From Anaerolineaceae bacterium (GTDB lineage Bacteria > Chloroflexota > Anaerolineae > Aggregatilineales > Phototrophicaceae): 64,000 bases of DNA. The translations under genes were made by a program, and so were the position numbers. The stretch is taken from NCBI GenBank assembly GCA_002699585.1, contig PABP01000027.1:60059-124058 (forward strand), written 5' to 3'. A model generated the notes under the pieces. The model had not been told where the DNA came from. It made no database searches and worked only from the letters and a program-made list of their open reading frames with translations. Shown piece by piece: positions 9,174 through 19,174 of this stretch (within the stretch, counting starts at the first letter, position 1; each line of letters opens with the position of its first letter).

Positions 9174-9488
9174 CTAAGCATATGCCAACTTCGCAAACGC
9201 AGATACGCGCGTTTTGGCACGCTGTTTGCCCATTAGCCAATCGGTCGCCCGATTAAGATGTGATCCAGCTGCTGTCAAGAGATGCTGTGAATACACCTTC
9301 GCCATCCCGCGATACCGTGTTCGTCGCATGCCCATCTGATTCGTCAGCTGTGAAATCGTTCCTTCGATACCTGCTCGCCGTCTGTACAGCCTTTTATAAT
9401 CAGAAATCTCTTCACGCTCACGGGTCCGTTTCAGGGCTCCATATTCAGCGCAAAAGTGAACCCTTAAATTCTCTAGAAATGTCTTCTA
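9174..9488 (-). pseudogene. transposase C-terminal remnant (IS1182-like DDE)
   Basis: Reading the complement from about 9488 to the TAG at 9174 gives an uninterrupted ~100-residue stretch with no start codon. It contains R-R-R-A-G-I-E-G-T-I-S-Q, M-R-R-T-R-Y-R-G-M-A-K and Q-H-L-L-T-A-A-G-S-H-L-N-R, the C-terminal block of IS1182-type DDE transposases in which the Glu of GIEG is the last catalytic residue. Everything upstream is missing (an in-frame stop precedes it), so this is a dead fragment lying between two secreted-protein genes. The 206 bases between it and the fasciclin start show nothing else clear. Confidence 0.75.
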
Positions 9489-9533
9489 AACCCTAAAAGC
9501 TAGCTAATTTGTCGTGCCACAAGTTCTGTAGAA

Positions 9534-12500
9534 TTAATTATCCTCAAGCGTGGACGAATCCACAGGAATCGCCGTAGGTGTCATATCGGCTGGAACTATC
9601 GTTGCATCAGGTGTGGCAGATGGCGCCGGAAAAAGTACGTTCGTTTCCGCGAGTACAGAAGATGCATCCAGAGTGGGTTCCACAGGCGACTCATGGAGTG
9701 AGGGTGGCAAGCTAGCTGATGAGCCTTCAGTAGGCACAATGGGCAGTTTAGGTCCAGGAATGACAGGCACACGTGGGGTGGGCACTGTCGCATTGAAAAG
9801 ACGGTTGAGCACGCTGGTATCGCCATCGAAAGCGAGAGGTTGCCAGCCCCCTGCCAGATCACCATAGCTGAAGCCGTAGTCAACCGGACCAGCATTGTTC
9901 GTGTTGCGCAGCCTCCAGAGGCCGTTGCTGTACAGACCAATAGTATCTTTCAGGTCGCCATTCCAGTCGCCTGCTATCGGCGACCAGCCCAACGGGCCAA
10001 AGCCGAATGAGGCGTCAACTGTAGGTGACATGCCGGATGCCGCCAAATTGAACGTGTTATTCTCAAAATAGCCGACGCTGTCGGTCCCGTCGCCGTTCCA
10101 ATCACCTGCCAATGGCATACTTGATGCACTGCCTAGGCTGAATGATAGGTCGGCTAGCCCCGTTGTATTGCTGTTGCGCAAGAAGAATGTCCCACCAACG
10201 AACACGCCAACTGTATCGGTGCCGTTGCCATCCCAATCGCCGGCCAGTGGCACAGCCCCAGAAGCGGGACCATAGGCAAATGTACTATCGGTCACGTCAG
10301 TGCCAGAAAGTTCACGTAACATAAACGTGCCAGCTTTATAGAGGCCGATACCGGGCATATCGTCGCCGTTCCAGTCACCGACGAGGGCCGTCCAACCGGA
10401 TTCTTCCGGGCCGAACTGGAAGCGTACATCGTCGCGTTGATTGCCATCGACCGCATAGAAGAGCCACTGGCCTTCTTTATATAGACCAAAAGTGTGTTGC
10501 AGCGATGTCACGCAGTTGGTAGTGGTGATGTCCAGATAATCCGACCACGCGCTGAACTGGTTTTCGTTGGCATCGTAAAGGCGCACACGGTAGCGATAGG
10601 CCGTTTCGCAGGTCAGGTTGCTATCGACAAAGGTCGCTGTACTGACATCCACGCTGCCGACAATGCTAGATGATTCCCCTGTTAAACGCCCAATCTGCAT
10701 GACGGTGCCATCTGGTACATCGCCGACAGTCGGCAGGTGAAGGGCGACCAGCCCATCAGAGTAGTCATTGAGCGTGGGCGCTGCGGGTGTCGGCAGTGGT
10801 GGCACGAAACCATCGGTGAAGAAATCCAGCATGAAATCGCCACCGGGAACACCATCGAAATCGCCGTCCAGCGGGACATCTTCCAGGCTTGTGATCTCGT
10901 CACAGAGTATCAAGCGATAGGCATTGGCATCTAGAGACTGACTTAATTCTAGTCTCGCGTTGAGGTATGGAGAAGCCTTTAGAAAATCAGGACCGGGAAC
11001 ATAGGAATTACCATAATAGTTCCCTATTCTGAAGCTGGAATAGGTCACAAATCTATCATCCGCGTTGAGAGCATCGCAGGTAGATGTCTCAACGACACCA
11101 TTACTGCCACCCTGGATTAACTGTACATTTTGCGGATCAATAAGAGAGTAACCGTCCATAGAATCCGCAAACTTAAACTCGAAGAATGCGATATCAGGCT
11201 CTAAGGTTACAGGGCTTGACCCTGGATAGATTTGTGCTGATGGTACAGCGTCTGCATATTGAACATCTAATTGCGTAACCTGAGGTAGGGGGCTAGACAA
11301 TTTTGTGAACATTACTGTGTCGATGTATTCTAAATATGGATCGTATATGCCGATACCTGCTAAGGGAACGCCGCCTTTGTTATGTATTTCATCACAGACA
11401 TAAAAAGTGTATGTGCCATCGGGTAAGTAATATTCTGTGCCACCAACAGCCAATGCGTCAAACTTAATCAGAGTTGTACCTATTACACCATACGTGTCGC
11501 TTGAGTAATTAATAGGCCAGGGCTCCCCATATACAATGCTTTTGATGGGAACCACAAGCGAGCTTGTTTGAACAGATCCCGCACAAAATGTCGTCAATAC
11601 CCCAGCGTCTATATCGCTCCTAACTAGCAAATAGTTATCCGGATTTGTCACATCGTGGGAGTTTTCATCTCCGGGCGGATCAAACATAGCTTGCGAAAAA
11701 GGCAAGTAAAAATAATACGATAATCCGTGCTGTAAGTCTGGATCTCCACTGTTACCCAAAGGACCACTCATCATGGGTGGAAAATCTGTGTCTAGATCGT
11801 TGTATTCATATGCACCGATGGAACAACCACCCCCGACAGGGATCGTACCACGCTGATCATCCCTAAAATGTGAGTTCGTACAATCAGAGGGGGTCCCAAT
11901 AGCAGGACTGTTATCCGCTAAGGCGCGTGTTAATGTTTCACCACCATTGTCTGCGAGCGGCAGCAGTAATGGATCTGTGTTTATCAGAGTATTGAGACTA
12001 TCCGTTGGGCACGATTTATCACTAAACAGATTTCGATTTGGTGAGGGGCTCAAAACGAAATCCGGGTCCAGCGCCAGAGCTACGCTTACATCACAGTCCA
12101 TTTCATGGCCAGCAATAATCGAGTTATCGATATCTAACTCAATCGGATACGGTATTTTCAGTCCATACTGTCCATTATCAGCCAGCGTAACCTGCCAAAT
12201 TTCAACGGGAAAATAACTAGGTTTATCAGGATCACCTATTGAGATACCCGCCGAATGACCCGTTATTGTACTCGTGACGATCCTAAAGCCATAAGTATCG
12301 TCAAGTTGACCAACGTAGAGTGCGCCACCGCTGTTGTTAGCAATCAGGGAATTTAATGTGTAAAGATGAGGCGTATCATTTTCACATTCGCTTTTGGCAA
12401 CATAAGCCCAATCTGTTTCATTATTGATAATGGAGGTCGTTTGTATCCACAAATCGCCACTAACAGTACTATAAGTTGTTTCCAAGCTGATGCTAGGCGT

Positions 12501-13184
12501 TTGATTCTCCGTAATGAGACCGCCTGTCAGGTAGACAATGCTTCCAGCGTACAGCGCAGCACCTGCAGATTGTCCACATGGATGCTGCCCGTAGACATAA
12601 TTATCGCGGATGGTTACATAGCGTAATGCTGTCAACGGCACATCGTCATCCACCAGCACCCCACCACCATAAGGTGCATTTCCTCCCTGGATAGTCACAT
12701 TTGTGATAGTTATATCGTCGAAAAACGGTTCGCCATAAACTAGAAAATGAAACACACGGTCGATGTCATTGGCGTCGATGACGGTTTGGCCCCGGCCAGC
12801 GCCAATCATGAGTACTGCATCGGTAATATCCAGGTCGCCAGTGGCGGCGGCGTCTTCATCCGTGCCGGGGATTGTCAGCAGGTAGGTCCCGGCAGGCACA
12901 TAAATGGTCTGCGTCAACGGGAAAGCATTCGACTCCATGATGGCGGCACGTAGCGTGCACTGGCCAACTACATCGGCACAGAGGCCGTCGCCGGGGTTAG
13001 AATCGACTGTATCGAGCGTGCTATCAACGGTGATGTCGGGTTCACCAAAGCCATTTTCTGTGAGCAGGCCCTGGCTCTGAGGAAGAATGGGCACACTGGG
13101 TGCTGACTGAGCAACGATTGTGAGGCTGGTAGCGAGAATGAGTACAAGCAGACCAATAAGGGCACGAATCAATTTCTTAGGCAA
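9534..13184 (-). CDS. giant secreted beta-helix / Ig-like / GDW-repeat surface protein
   Basis: 1216 residues starting from a TTG (frame open a few codons further up). Signal peptide ~1-27 (ends VAQS). Then a CSLREA-type motif (about 50-85: D-S-N-P-G-D-G-L-C-A-D, C-T-L-R-A-A-I), a right-handed beta-helix (~85-430) closing with a choice-of-anchor Q block (L-A-D-N-G-G...D-Q-R-G...I-G-A-Y-E). Long SbsA-like Ig regions follow (~470-815), then an FN3-like domain (~825-912) and repeats built on G-D-W-(N/D)-G-(D/N)-G (~915-1135), ending P-R-V-P-V-I-P-G-P and a Ser/Thr/Pro-rich tail. The architecture up to IPGP is shared with the gene at 49216; the GDW part also with 16236. Probable cell-surface or matrix protein. 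Confidence 0.82.
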   Translation of the reverse strand: MPKKLIRALIGLLVLILATSLTIVAQSAPSVPILPQSQGLLTENGFGEPDITVDSTLDTVDSNPGDGLCADVVGQCTLRAAIMESNAFPLTQTIYVPAGTYLLTIPGTDEDAAATGDLDITDAVLMIGAGRGQTVIDANDIDRVFHFLVYGEPFFDDITITNVTIQGGNAPYGGGVLVDDDVPLTALRYVTIRDNYVYGQHPCGQSAGAALYAGSIVYLTGGLITENQTPSISLETTYSTVSGDLWIQTTSIINNETDWAYVAKSECENDTPHLYTLNSLIANNSGGALYVGQLDDTYGFRIVTSTITGHSAGISIGDPDKPSYFPVEIWQVTLADNGQYGLKIPYPIELDIDNSIIAGHEMDCDVSVALALDPDFVLSPSPNRNLFSDKSCPTDSLNTLINTDPLLLPLADNGGETLTRALADNSPAIGTPSDCTNSHFRDDQRGTIPVGGGCSIGAYEYNDLDTDFPPMMSGPLGNSGDPDLQHGLSYYFYLPFSQAMFDPPGDENSHDVTNPDNYLLVRSDIDAGVLTTFCAGSVQTSSLVVPIKSIVYGEPWPINYSSDTYGVIGTTLIKFDALAVGGTEYYLPDGTYTFYVCDEIHNKGGVPLAGIGIYDPYLEYIDTVMFTKLSSPLPQVTQLDVQYADAVPSAQIYPGSSPVTLEPDIAFFEFKFADSMDGYSLIDPQNVQLIQGGSNGVVETSTCDALNADDRFVTYSSFRIGNYYGNSYVPGPDFLKASPYLNARLELSQSLDANAYRLILCDEITSLEDVPLDGDFDGVPGGDFMLDFFTDGFVPPLPTPAAPTLNDYSDGLVALHLPTVGDVPDGTVMQIGRLTGESSSIVGSVDVSTATFVDSNLTCETAYRYRVRLYDANENQFSAWSDYLDITTTNCVTSLQHTFGLYKEGQWLFYAVDGNQRDDVRFQFGPEESGWTALVGDWNGDDMPGIGLYKAGTFMLRELSGTDVTDSTFAYGPASGAVPLAGDWDGNGTDTVGVFVGGTFFLRNSNTTGLADLSFSLGSASSMPLAGDWNGDGTDSVGYFENNTFNLAASGMSPTVDASFGFGPLGWSPIAGDWNGDLKDTIGLYSNGLWRLRNTNNAGPVDYGFSYGDLAGGWQPLAFDGDTSVLNRLFNATVPTPRVPVIPGPKLPIVPTEGSSASLPPSLHESPVEPTLDASSVLAETNVLFPAPSATPDATIVPADMTPTAIPVDSSTLEDN

Positions 13185-13789
13185 CGGAAGTTTCTCTATG
13201 TTTTCAAACAGTCATCATCTGCTTATTATAACTACAAATCATTACTTAAAAAATGAAGTTGTGTCCTGAATCATCACCTTACATGTATGTTAAAAGTCAC
13301 TATCGAGGTCTAGATACCATAAAATCTAGACGCGTTAGTGCTCATTCAAGATGCCCTGTTTCGATTGGCCAACAGCATCTAGGCGATATCTGGAATCTTC
13401 ACAGAATGATTCTGCGACATGAAAGGGGAGGGGGAAATGAGTAGAGTCAGTCAAATACTACAGGCTTCGGGGCTTATATGTACTTAATTTTATTTATTCT
13501 GACACAATAGATTCCGCTCAACATACATCAACACACATCAGTAATAGATCCCTCTTTTCGAAATTTTGCTATCCGTTGATAAGACTTGTTTCTACTGCTC
13601 TACCTATCAGTTCAAAGCTCGAGAGCCTTTATTACATGACATTTGTAACAATTTCAGTACTAACAGACAGACTGCTAATCAGATAATCAAATGCGTTATA
13701 GTCCAAAATCTTGCGAAATATCCATGCTAAGTCACCTGGATCTTTACCTGTCAAATAGAGCATAGTGTTGATTTTGTGTGAGGCTTTGG
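13185..13789. other. intergenic stretch between divergent secreted-protein genes
   Basis: About 600 A+T-rich bases containing the promoters of both neighbours. An imperfect inverted repeat (GTCTAGA at 13308-13314, TCTAGAC at 13325-13331) is the only local structure I see. A 67-codon minus-strand frame at 13632-13835 cannot be supported by any recognisable motif. No RNA gene or transposase remnant was found. Confidence 0.4.
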
Positions 13790-14419
13790 ATGGGAAGGAA
13801 GACTCTTTTGCCTGAAAACGATAATCAAGAGACAACTGTCGTGCAAATGTTCCGCGATCATCTAGTTAAACTTCTAGTAGGCGTCGTCTTGGTCCTTGTT
13901 CTTTGTGCGTGTTTGACGTTTTTCCCCGGCTTGCGACCACTGATCTGCAATGCAATTTATGTTTCGATAGTGTGTGATGTTACACCTGTGCCATCTCCGA
14001 CACCCACACCGACGGCAACACCCACACCAGATCCTCTAAGGCTTTTCCGTGATACAGGCTCATTGACACTTTTCGTTCCAGAAGGCGTAAACATTGATCT
14101 TGATGACTTATATTGGGGACGCAATGCTGAAAATACGGAGTCATTTGCATTGAGCAGTTATGCCGAATTCGAAAGAGGTGAACAGACCGGGGCTGCTTGC
14201 TTCCGGCTGGAATACGAATACATGGAACAAGTTGAGATTCCAGAAGTGTGTGTTGACGAAGCAGGAGGCCATACATACACAGTGAGTGTTACTGCTTCAG
14301 AAGCCTTCTGGATTAGCCAGAATCCAATACGACCTGACGACATTCGTGTATTACACGAAGAAGACGAGCCTACAATCTGTGCAGCAAATGCAGAGGAATG
14401 CTCCTTCACTCTTGATTAG
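13790..14419 (+). CDS. membrane-anchored secreted protein with TP-rich linker and 'VPEG' domain
   Basis: About 209 residues from the ATG at 13790; a GTG at 13778 or an ATG near 13849 are alternatives because no ribosome binding site stands out. One membrane segment (roughly residues 26-52, rich in V and L) is followed by a T-P-T-P-T-A-T-P-T-P linker and a ~120-residue domain (S-L-T-L-F-V-P-E-G-V-N-I-D-L-D-D-L). That domain is clearly related to residues ~35-140 of the next gene's product (A-I-Y-V-P-E-G-T-I-S-L-K-G-I), including the F-x-x-x-S-Y-x-(E/D)-F and F-W-(I/Y) motifs. Function unknown; tethered outside the membrane. The next gene starts 35 bases downstream. Confidence 0.6.
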   Translation: MGRKTLLPENDNQETTVVQMFRDHLVKLLVGVVLVLVLCACLTFFPGLRPLICNAIYVSIVCDVTPVPSPTPTPTATPTPDPLRLFRDTGSLTLFVPEGVNIDLDDLYWGRNAENTESFALSSYAEFERGEQTGAACFRLEYEYMEQVEIPEVCVDEAGGHTYTVSVTASEAFWISQNPIRPDDIRVLHEEDEPTICAANAEECSFTLD

Positions 14420-14454
14420 TTTTCGTATGTGTAGTTAGCGGAAAGGTATTTGAT

Positions 14455-16164
14455 ATGAAACGCGCCCTACTTACATTGGTTTATTTGTTCATTACTGGGA
14501 TGCTTATCTCTGCGCAAGAATGCCCTCCTGGAGAAGCACAGATAGATTTATTGACTGATCGGAATCAAGTCGCAATATATGTTCCAGAAGGCACGATATC
14601 ACTTAAAGGCATCAACATCGAGACTATTTTCGAAGGACAACCAGCCCGATTCTTTTTAGAGAGTTATCCTGATTTCGATGCTCTCAATCTCGATTCACTG
14701 ACGGGTCCGCATTGTCTATATTTACTGGCAGGTGACTCACCGTTAGTAACGCCAAGTCAATGTACCAATCTCGGTCCCGATCAGGAGACTGTACAGCGAA
14801 TCTCAGCTGATCAAAACTTTTGGTACGATGTTGGGGCTGGCATATGGGGCAATCTCTCGATTATGCAATTCGCATACAATCTCGGCGTTTGCAACAATCC
14901 AAGCGCTCCGTGTGTCATTACCATCCCACCACTTGCTGTGCCTGTGCCGTCATCCGGACTTTGCTCAAATCCAATTCTTTGTGAGCTATTCTTAGACACA
15001 TCCATAATAGAAGGTGCTCAGAGTTTCGCGTTCACTGAAAACAATGGAACTCTGAGTGATTTACTGACGCCACAGTGTGCATACTGGGGAGACTATGGTC
15101 TGCAAATAGACTTCAACATGCCACCTGACCCAAATGGTGGGCAAGGAGGTTTTGGTGGATGGGGTGTTCACTGGGATTTTGCTAGCAATGGTTCATTTGA
15201 TGCGGCTAAGTACGAATTCTTAACCTTCTGGTTGAAAACAGATATTGATGCAAACTTCCAGATAGGAATCAAAGATACAAGCGACCGTCAAACAAAAATT
15301 GAACTGCAGGATTGGGCACAAGTTGATAACTGGCAACTTTTTAGGGTGCCACTAAGTCGTTTTGCGAATGATGGTGTTGATCTGTCTCAAATCAAGGACA
15401 TAAACTTCGGCTTCAACAGCACACACGGCCAAGGCTCTGTTTGCATAGATAATATTGCTTTTCTGCAGGAAGCTGTAACGATTGATAACGGATCGACAGT
15501 CAATACTCGTATTGAGCCCCATACAACATGTGACGTCCTAAATCAACTAAATTCCAACGAACTTTTCTATATTGCTGCTGAGAATATCCCTGGAACCGAT
15601 GTCGGCGGGAATTCTGATTGGGTACTTGCAATCTACCAAGGGCAATATGTCTATTTGCACAATTCACTGGTTATTGTCCCTGAAGATAGGGGCATTATCA
15701 TAGATGGTGGTCCACCGCCGCTAACCATAGCCGATTTTGAATCGGGTACGAATATCAATAACCTTGGGGAAGAGATTGGCGCATTTTACCCTGAAGGAAC
15801 CGGTGATGATGTTGTCGTGGAATACATAAACGGGTTGGTCAATGTCAACTATACGCTGGCAACTAACAGCTATGGTGGATACTGGGTCAAGCTCGGCGGT
15901 GCAGATTTCAGCCCCTATAGCCAATTAGCCTTTGACATCACGGCGTCGGCATCATTCTCTATCAAGCTAGAACTTAAACATACTGGTGGAGGTTTCGCAT
16001 TCCAGTACATTCCTGTCGGACCTTCGAGGCAGACCGTTACTATCGACCTTGAAGATCTGAGCCTGACGGATTTCAGCAGTATGAATGAGCTTGTTTTTGT
16101 GCTTGAGCAATCTCGTGTTGGTAGCAATGGAATAATCACGATTGATAACATCACTTTGCGTTAG
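14455..16164 (+). CDS. secreted multi-sandwich protein with carbohydrate-binding-like domains
   Basis: 569 residues with a signal peptide (1-21, ends SAQE). N-terminal 'VPEG' domain (~35-140) is paralogous to that of the preceding gene. Two jelly-roll-like domains follow: ~165-340 (W-G-V-H-W-D-F, L-T-F-W-L-K-T-D, V-D-N-W-Q-L-F-R-V-P-L, V-C-I-D-N-I-A-F-L) and ~420-569 (T-I-A-D-F-E-S-G, G-G-Y-W-V-K-L, L-A-F-D-I-T-A, I-T-I-D-N-I-T-L-R). Both have the look of CIA30/CBM11-type carbohydrate-binding modules. No catalytic motif. A good ribosome binding site (GGAAAGG) precedes the ATG, and a perfect hairpin terminator follows the stop. It is probably a polysaccharide-binding partner of the glycosidase-like protein downstream. 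Confidence 0.68.
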   Translation: MKRALLTLVYLFITGMLISAQECPPGEAQIDLLTDRNQVAIYVPEGTISLKGINIETIFEGQPARFFLESYPDFDALNLDSLTGPHCLYLLAGDSPLVTPSQCTNLGPDQETVQRISADQNFWYDVGAGIWGNLSIMQFAYNLGVCNNPSAPCVITIPPLAVPVPSSGLCSNPILCELFLDTSIIEGAQSFAFTENNGTLSDLLTPQCAYWGDYGLQIDFNMPPDPNGGQGGFGGWGVHWDFASNGSFDAAKYEFLTFWLKTDIDANFQIGIKDTSDRQTKIELQDWAQVDNWQLFRVPLSRFANDGVDLSQIKDINFGFNSTHGQGSVCIDNIAFLQEAVTIDNGSTVNTRIEPHTTCDVLNQLNSNELFYIAAENIPGTDVGGNSDWVLAIYQGQYVYLHNSLVIVPEDRGIIIDGGPPPLTIADFESGTNINNLGEEIGAFYPEGTGDDVVVEYINGLVNVNYTLATNSYGGYWVKLGGADFSPYSQLAFDITASASFSIKLELKHTGGGFAFQYIPVGPSRQTVTIDLEDLSLTDFSSMNELVFVLEQSRVGSNGIITIDNITLR

Positions 16165-16183
16165 TGTGGATGTACAATTTTGG

Positions 16184-16207
16184 GGGCTATGGTGTCAACC
16201 ATAGCCC
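16184..16207 (+). terminator. rho-independent terminator after the 14455 gene
   Basis: GGGCTATGG and CCATAGCCC form a perfect 9-bp stem around TGTCAA, followed by TTTGTTTT. It lies 20 bases after the stop, so the next gene (start 16236) probably has its own promoter or receives only read-through. Confidence 0.85.
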
Positions 16208-16235
16208 TTTGTTTTCAAATTATAGGGCAGTGACT

Positions 16236-18662
16236 ATGGAACGTTTGCCATTTTTTCGATTCATTTTTCTGGTTTTACTAATAAGCCTGCCAATACGTAT
16301 ATCTACTGCACAGCAAGACGAGTTTCTAGATGAGTTGGCTGAACGTACATATGCTTATCTAGGCTCGGACTGGGCAACCAGCCAGCATCTACCGTGGAGT
16401 TGGCGCTCAGAAACACTGTCAGGCGGAGATTACGCAAATACAACAGAAATTGCGCTGCTCATGATGTCCCATCTAGGGGCCTATGACATGGCACGTGATT
16501 GGAGTCCATCATGGGCAACGGTGAGTAATGAGCTTGAGGCCATACTAGATCAATTACTCGCATGGCAAACGGATTCACAGGCTAGCCAGCCCCATGGCCC
16601 CAATGCCTATCAGCATAGCGCATTTTACCAATGGTACTGGATCAACTGGAATCCCCCTGTTGTTGGTGCAGGCGACGGTGACAAGATTGTGCCATCTATA
16701 GACAATGCATTTTTGGCAGCCGCGTTGATAACGTTGCGCTCTTATGCGACAGCTCACGGACATACATCACTCGCTACGAAAGCTAGTGCGATACTCACCA
16801 ACATGGATTTTAGAATGTGGTGGGAACCTACAACTAGCCGATTCTACCTGGGCGCGTCGAATAATCCAGCAGGTGGTGTGCCAGGAGATTTGCTAAGTAA
16901 TGAGAACAGAATTACAAATTTTGTCGCACGTGCACTCAATCACATTTCGGCTGAAGAATTCAGCAACAGTCTTGATGCATTGGTACAGAACTCAAGCACG
17001 TATGATCGCAATACAACGCAAACAGATGACGATATTCGCGTGCAGCGCGTTGCATGGGACGGCTCATACTTTACTTATACTGCACCGGGGCTGTTCATCC
17101 GGGAAATAGATACGGAATACGCGAATGATACTCTCATCCCAGCAACCTGGGCACAAATCGCATACGCTATGGATGAGAACTATTCCTTTTGGGGTTTGAG
17201 TGATGTTTATGATATTGGAAGTGGTGGTTATCTACAGCAAGGGGGGCCTCCTGCTGCTGACACAGGACGACTTCAGTCACATATTGGAGTAGTCACACCT
17301 CACGCTAGTGCAATGGCCTTAGTTACTCCATACCGAAACTTCGCAATTGAAAACTTGTATGACATGACTATTCAGTTTCCTAATGCTTTTCATCCTTCAT
17401 ACGGGTTTTCCGACAGCATTATGGCGGACCCTGCCTCTGCTCAATTTGGCCAAACAAGTGACCGTTTTTCGTCTATTGCTCAGGGTTGGCTTTTTCTCTC
17501 GATTGTCAATGCTGAAGCAGGGACACTCTGGAACTATTTTTATCAGGATGCGGGTGTCAATATCGCTCATTCCGAGTTTGTCGCTAATTTAACTATAACA
17601 ATGCCAAAATTACTTCCCCCACCGCGACCAATTTTACGAGATGTTTCTGATGTTCTTGTGGCTCTTGGATTGAATGCAAACGCTATTTTACCTGCTGGTA
17701 CTGTCTACCAGATTGAGCGCACAACCAATGGCAATTCGGTCATTATTGGTAGTGTTCCTGTAGGCACCTCGACATATGTAGATAGTAACCTCACTTGCAG
17801 TACAAGTTATCGTTTTCGTGTGCGATCATATGATGTGATAGGTAATGTCTTTAGCGATTGGTCGCCTTATCTGGATGTCGTGACGGCTCAATGTGTTGAT
17901 GCCCTCCGACAGACATTTGGTTTATACGCAGATGGACAATGGTTATTCTATGTTGTAGACGGCATTCATCGTCAAGATATTCGCTTCGTTTTTGGCCCTA
18001 CTGAGCCTGGATGGCTACCCATTGCTGGTGATTGGACTGGTGATGGTATCGACGGTATCGGCGTATATAAAAGTGGGACTTTCATACTACGGAGCCTAAC
18101 ATCCGATGGCGTTGTCGACGATACGCTCTTGTTTGGTCCTCCGTCTGACGCCTTACCGGTAGTTGGGGATTGGAATGGGGATGGCATCGATACAGTCGGC
18201 ATTTTTGTTGACGGTGCATTTGAATTGCGAAACAGTAATTCCAGCGGTAACGCAGACTGGACATTTGAGTTAGGCAATATTTACAGTATTCCGATATCGG
18301 GTGACTGGAACAATAACGGTACGGATAGTGTCGGCTATGTAAATGGGAATCGCTTTTACCTAGCATCCGAAGGTAGTAACCCTACCATCGTTACATCGTT
18401 TGATTTTGGCCCTGAGGGGTGGTTGCCTATTGCCGGGGACTGGAATGACGATTTGGTCGATTCGATCGGCCTCTTCCATGAAGGTTTGTGGCGGTTACGG
18501 AATAACAATAGTGCTGGCATCGTTGATTATGGCTTTAGCTATGGGGACGTTTTAGGTATTTGGAAGCCAATATCATTTGATGATAGCGTAGAGGTTCTTA
18601 ATCGTTTGTTTGCTGCCACTGTTCCACAACCTCGTGTGCCGATCATACCTGGACCAACATAG
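16236..18662 (+). CDS. secreted glucoamylase-like (DUF3131/GH144-type) protein with FN3 and GDW repeats
   Basis: Start taken at the ATG at 16236 (AGGGCAG upstream, signal peptide immediately after); the frame is open to 16164 but that stretch overlaps the terminator. About 808 residues. Residues ~25-455 are a helical barrel with P-W-S-W-R-S, S-I-D-N-A-F-L-A-A-A-L near 165-175, M-W-W-E-P, and A-F-H-P-S-Y-G-F-S-D-S-I followed by A-Q-G-W-L-F-L-S-I-V-N. This pattern matches glucoamylase-like/GH144 enzymes acting on glucans. FN3-like domain ~457-552, then five GDW-type repeats ~555-802, ending P-R-V-P-I-I-P-G-P-T with no tail. The C-terminal half is paralogous to the genes at 9534 and 49216. Substrate not determinable. 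Confidence 0.75.
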   Translation: MERLPFFRFIFLVLLISLPIRISTAQQDEFLDELAERTYAYLGSDWATSQHLPWSWRSETLSGGDYANTTEIALLMMSHLGAYDMARDWSPSWATVSNELEAILDQLLAWQTDSQASQPHGPNAYQHSAFYQWYWINWNPPVVGAGDGDKIVPSIDNAFLAAALITLRSYATAHGHTSLATKASAILTNMDFRMWWEPTTSRFYLGASNNPAGGVPGDLLSNENRITNFVARALNHISAEEFSNSLDALVQNSSTYDRNTTQTDDDIRVQRVAWDGSYFTYTAPGLFIREIDTEYANDTLIPATWAQIAYAMDENYSFWGLSDVYDIGSGGYLQQGGPPAADTGRLQSHIGVVTPHASAMALVTPYRNFAIENLYDMTIQFPNAFHPSYGFSDSIMADPASAQFGQTSDRFSSIAQGWLFLSIVNAEAGTLWNYFYQDAGVNIAHSEFVANLTITMPKLLPPPRPILRDVSDVLVALGLNANAILPAGTVYQIERTTNGNSVIIGSVPVGTSTYVDSNLTCSTSYRFRVRSYDVIGNVFSDWSPYLDVVTAQCVDALRQTFGLYADGQWLFYVVDGIHRQDIRFVFGPTEPGWLPIAGDWTGDGIDGIGVYKSGTFILRSLTSDGVVDDTLLFGPPSDALPVVGDWNGDGIDTVGIFVDGAFELRNSNSSGNADWTFELGNIYSIPISGDWNNNGTDSVGYVNGNRFYLASEGSNPTIVTSFDFGPEGWLPIAGDWNDDLVDSIGLFHEGLWRLRNNNSAGIVDYGFSYGDVLGIWKPISFDDSVEVLNRLFAATVPQPRVPIIPGPT

Positions 18663-19021
18663 TACAATCCCTTCTTTGTTTTGAAAGCTTCTTTCCGATT
18701 AAAAATTCATAAAAGTTTTCTACAGGTATTTATGGTTCCACATCTGGAGGGTTTCTGGAATCTTGAATTTGTGAAATACAAACGTAAAAAAGTCCTCAAG
18801 TAAGAGCTTCGCACATATAACGCAGTATTAGTTATATTTTTACCTTAATCGGGTAGGAGTACCCAACTGAGTCATTTACACTCCTAGAAATAACTGAACA
18901 GTCAATTTCCTGTGATTATTGCTGATCTAGTCGTAAGAACATTTCTTACTTTGATTAGCATTCGCCTGTTGACTACATAACCTTAACATCAAGCAAAATG
19001 ATTCACTGGAGCTGATTACAT
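18663..19021. other. A+T-rich intergenic region
   Basis: About 360 bases. No terminator hairpin or recognisable gene remnant was found. The last 20 bases hold CTGGAG followed ten bases later by the ATG at 19022. Confidence 0.4.
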
Positions 19022-19174
19022 ATGACTAAGTTGAATGAAGAAAAATTCCAATCTGAAGTAGTTAATTTGGCCTCCAATATGTATGCCAGCAGTATCTTAC
19101 AGGGTGGCCGATCTGCGTTTCCAGTTAATACAGAAGATGAATCATATAGTCGTGAGGAGATTGAGCAATCGTGA
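19022..19174 (+). CDS. small hypothetical protein, possibly the 5' half of a frameshifted gene
   Basis: 50 codons from an ATG preceded by GGAG at a usable distance. The product is hydrophilic and acidic, beginning M-T-K-L-N-E-E-K-F-Q-S-E and ending R-E-E-I-E-Q-S. It stops within a few codons of the point where an overlapping +1-type frame carries R-E-I-A-K-V-V-S followed by a hydrophobic segment. Joining the two would give a small protein with an acidic N-terminus and a membrane-active C-terminus. Function unknown. Confidence 0.35.
   Translation: MTKLNEEKFQSEVVNLASNMYASSILQGGRSAFPVNTEDESYSREEIEQS

Noticed and set aside
13632..13835. 67-codon minus-strand open frame
   Set aside because: It overlaps the upstream region of the 13790 gene and shows no conserved motif; may be a remnant but cannot be supported.
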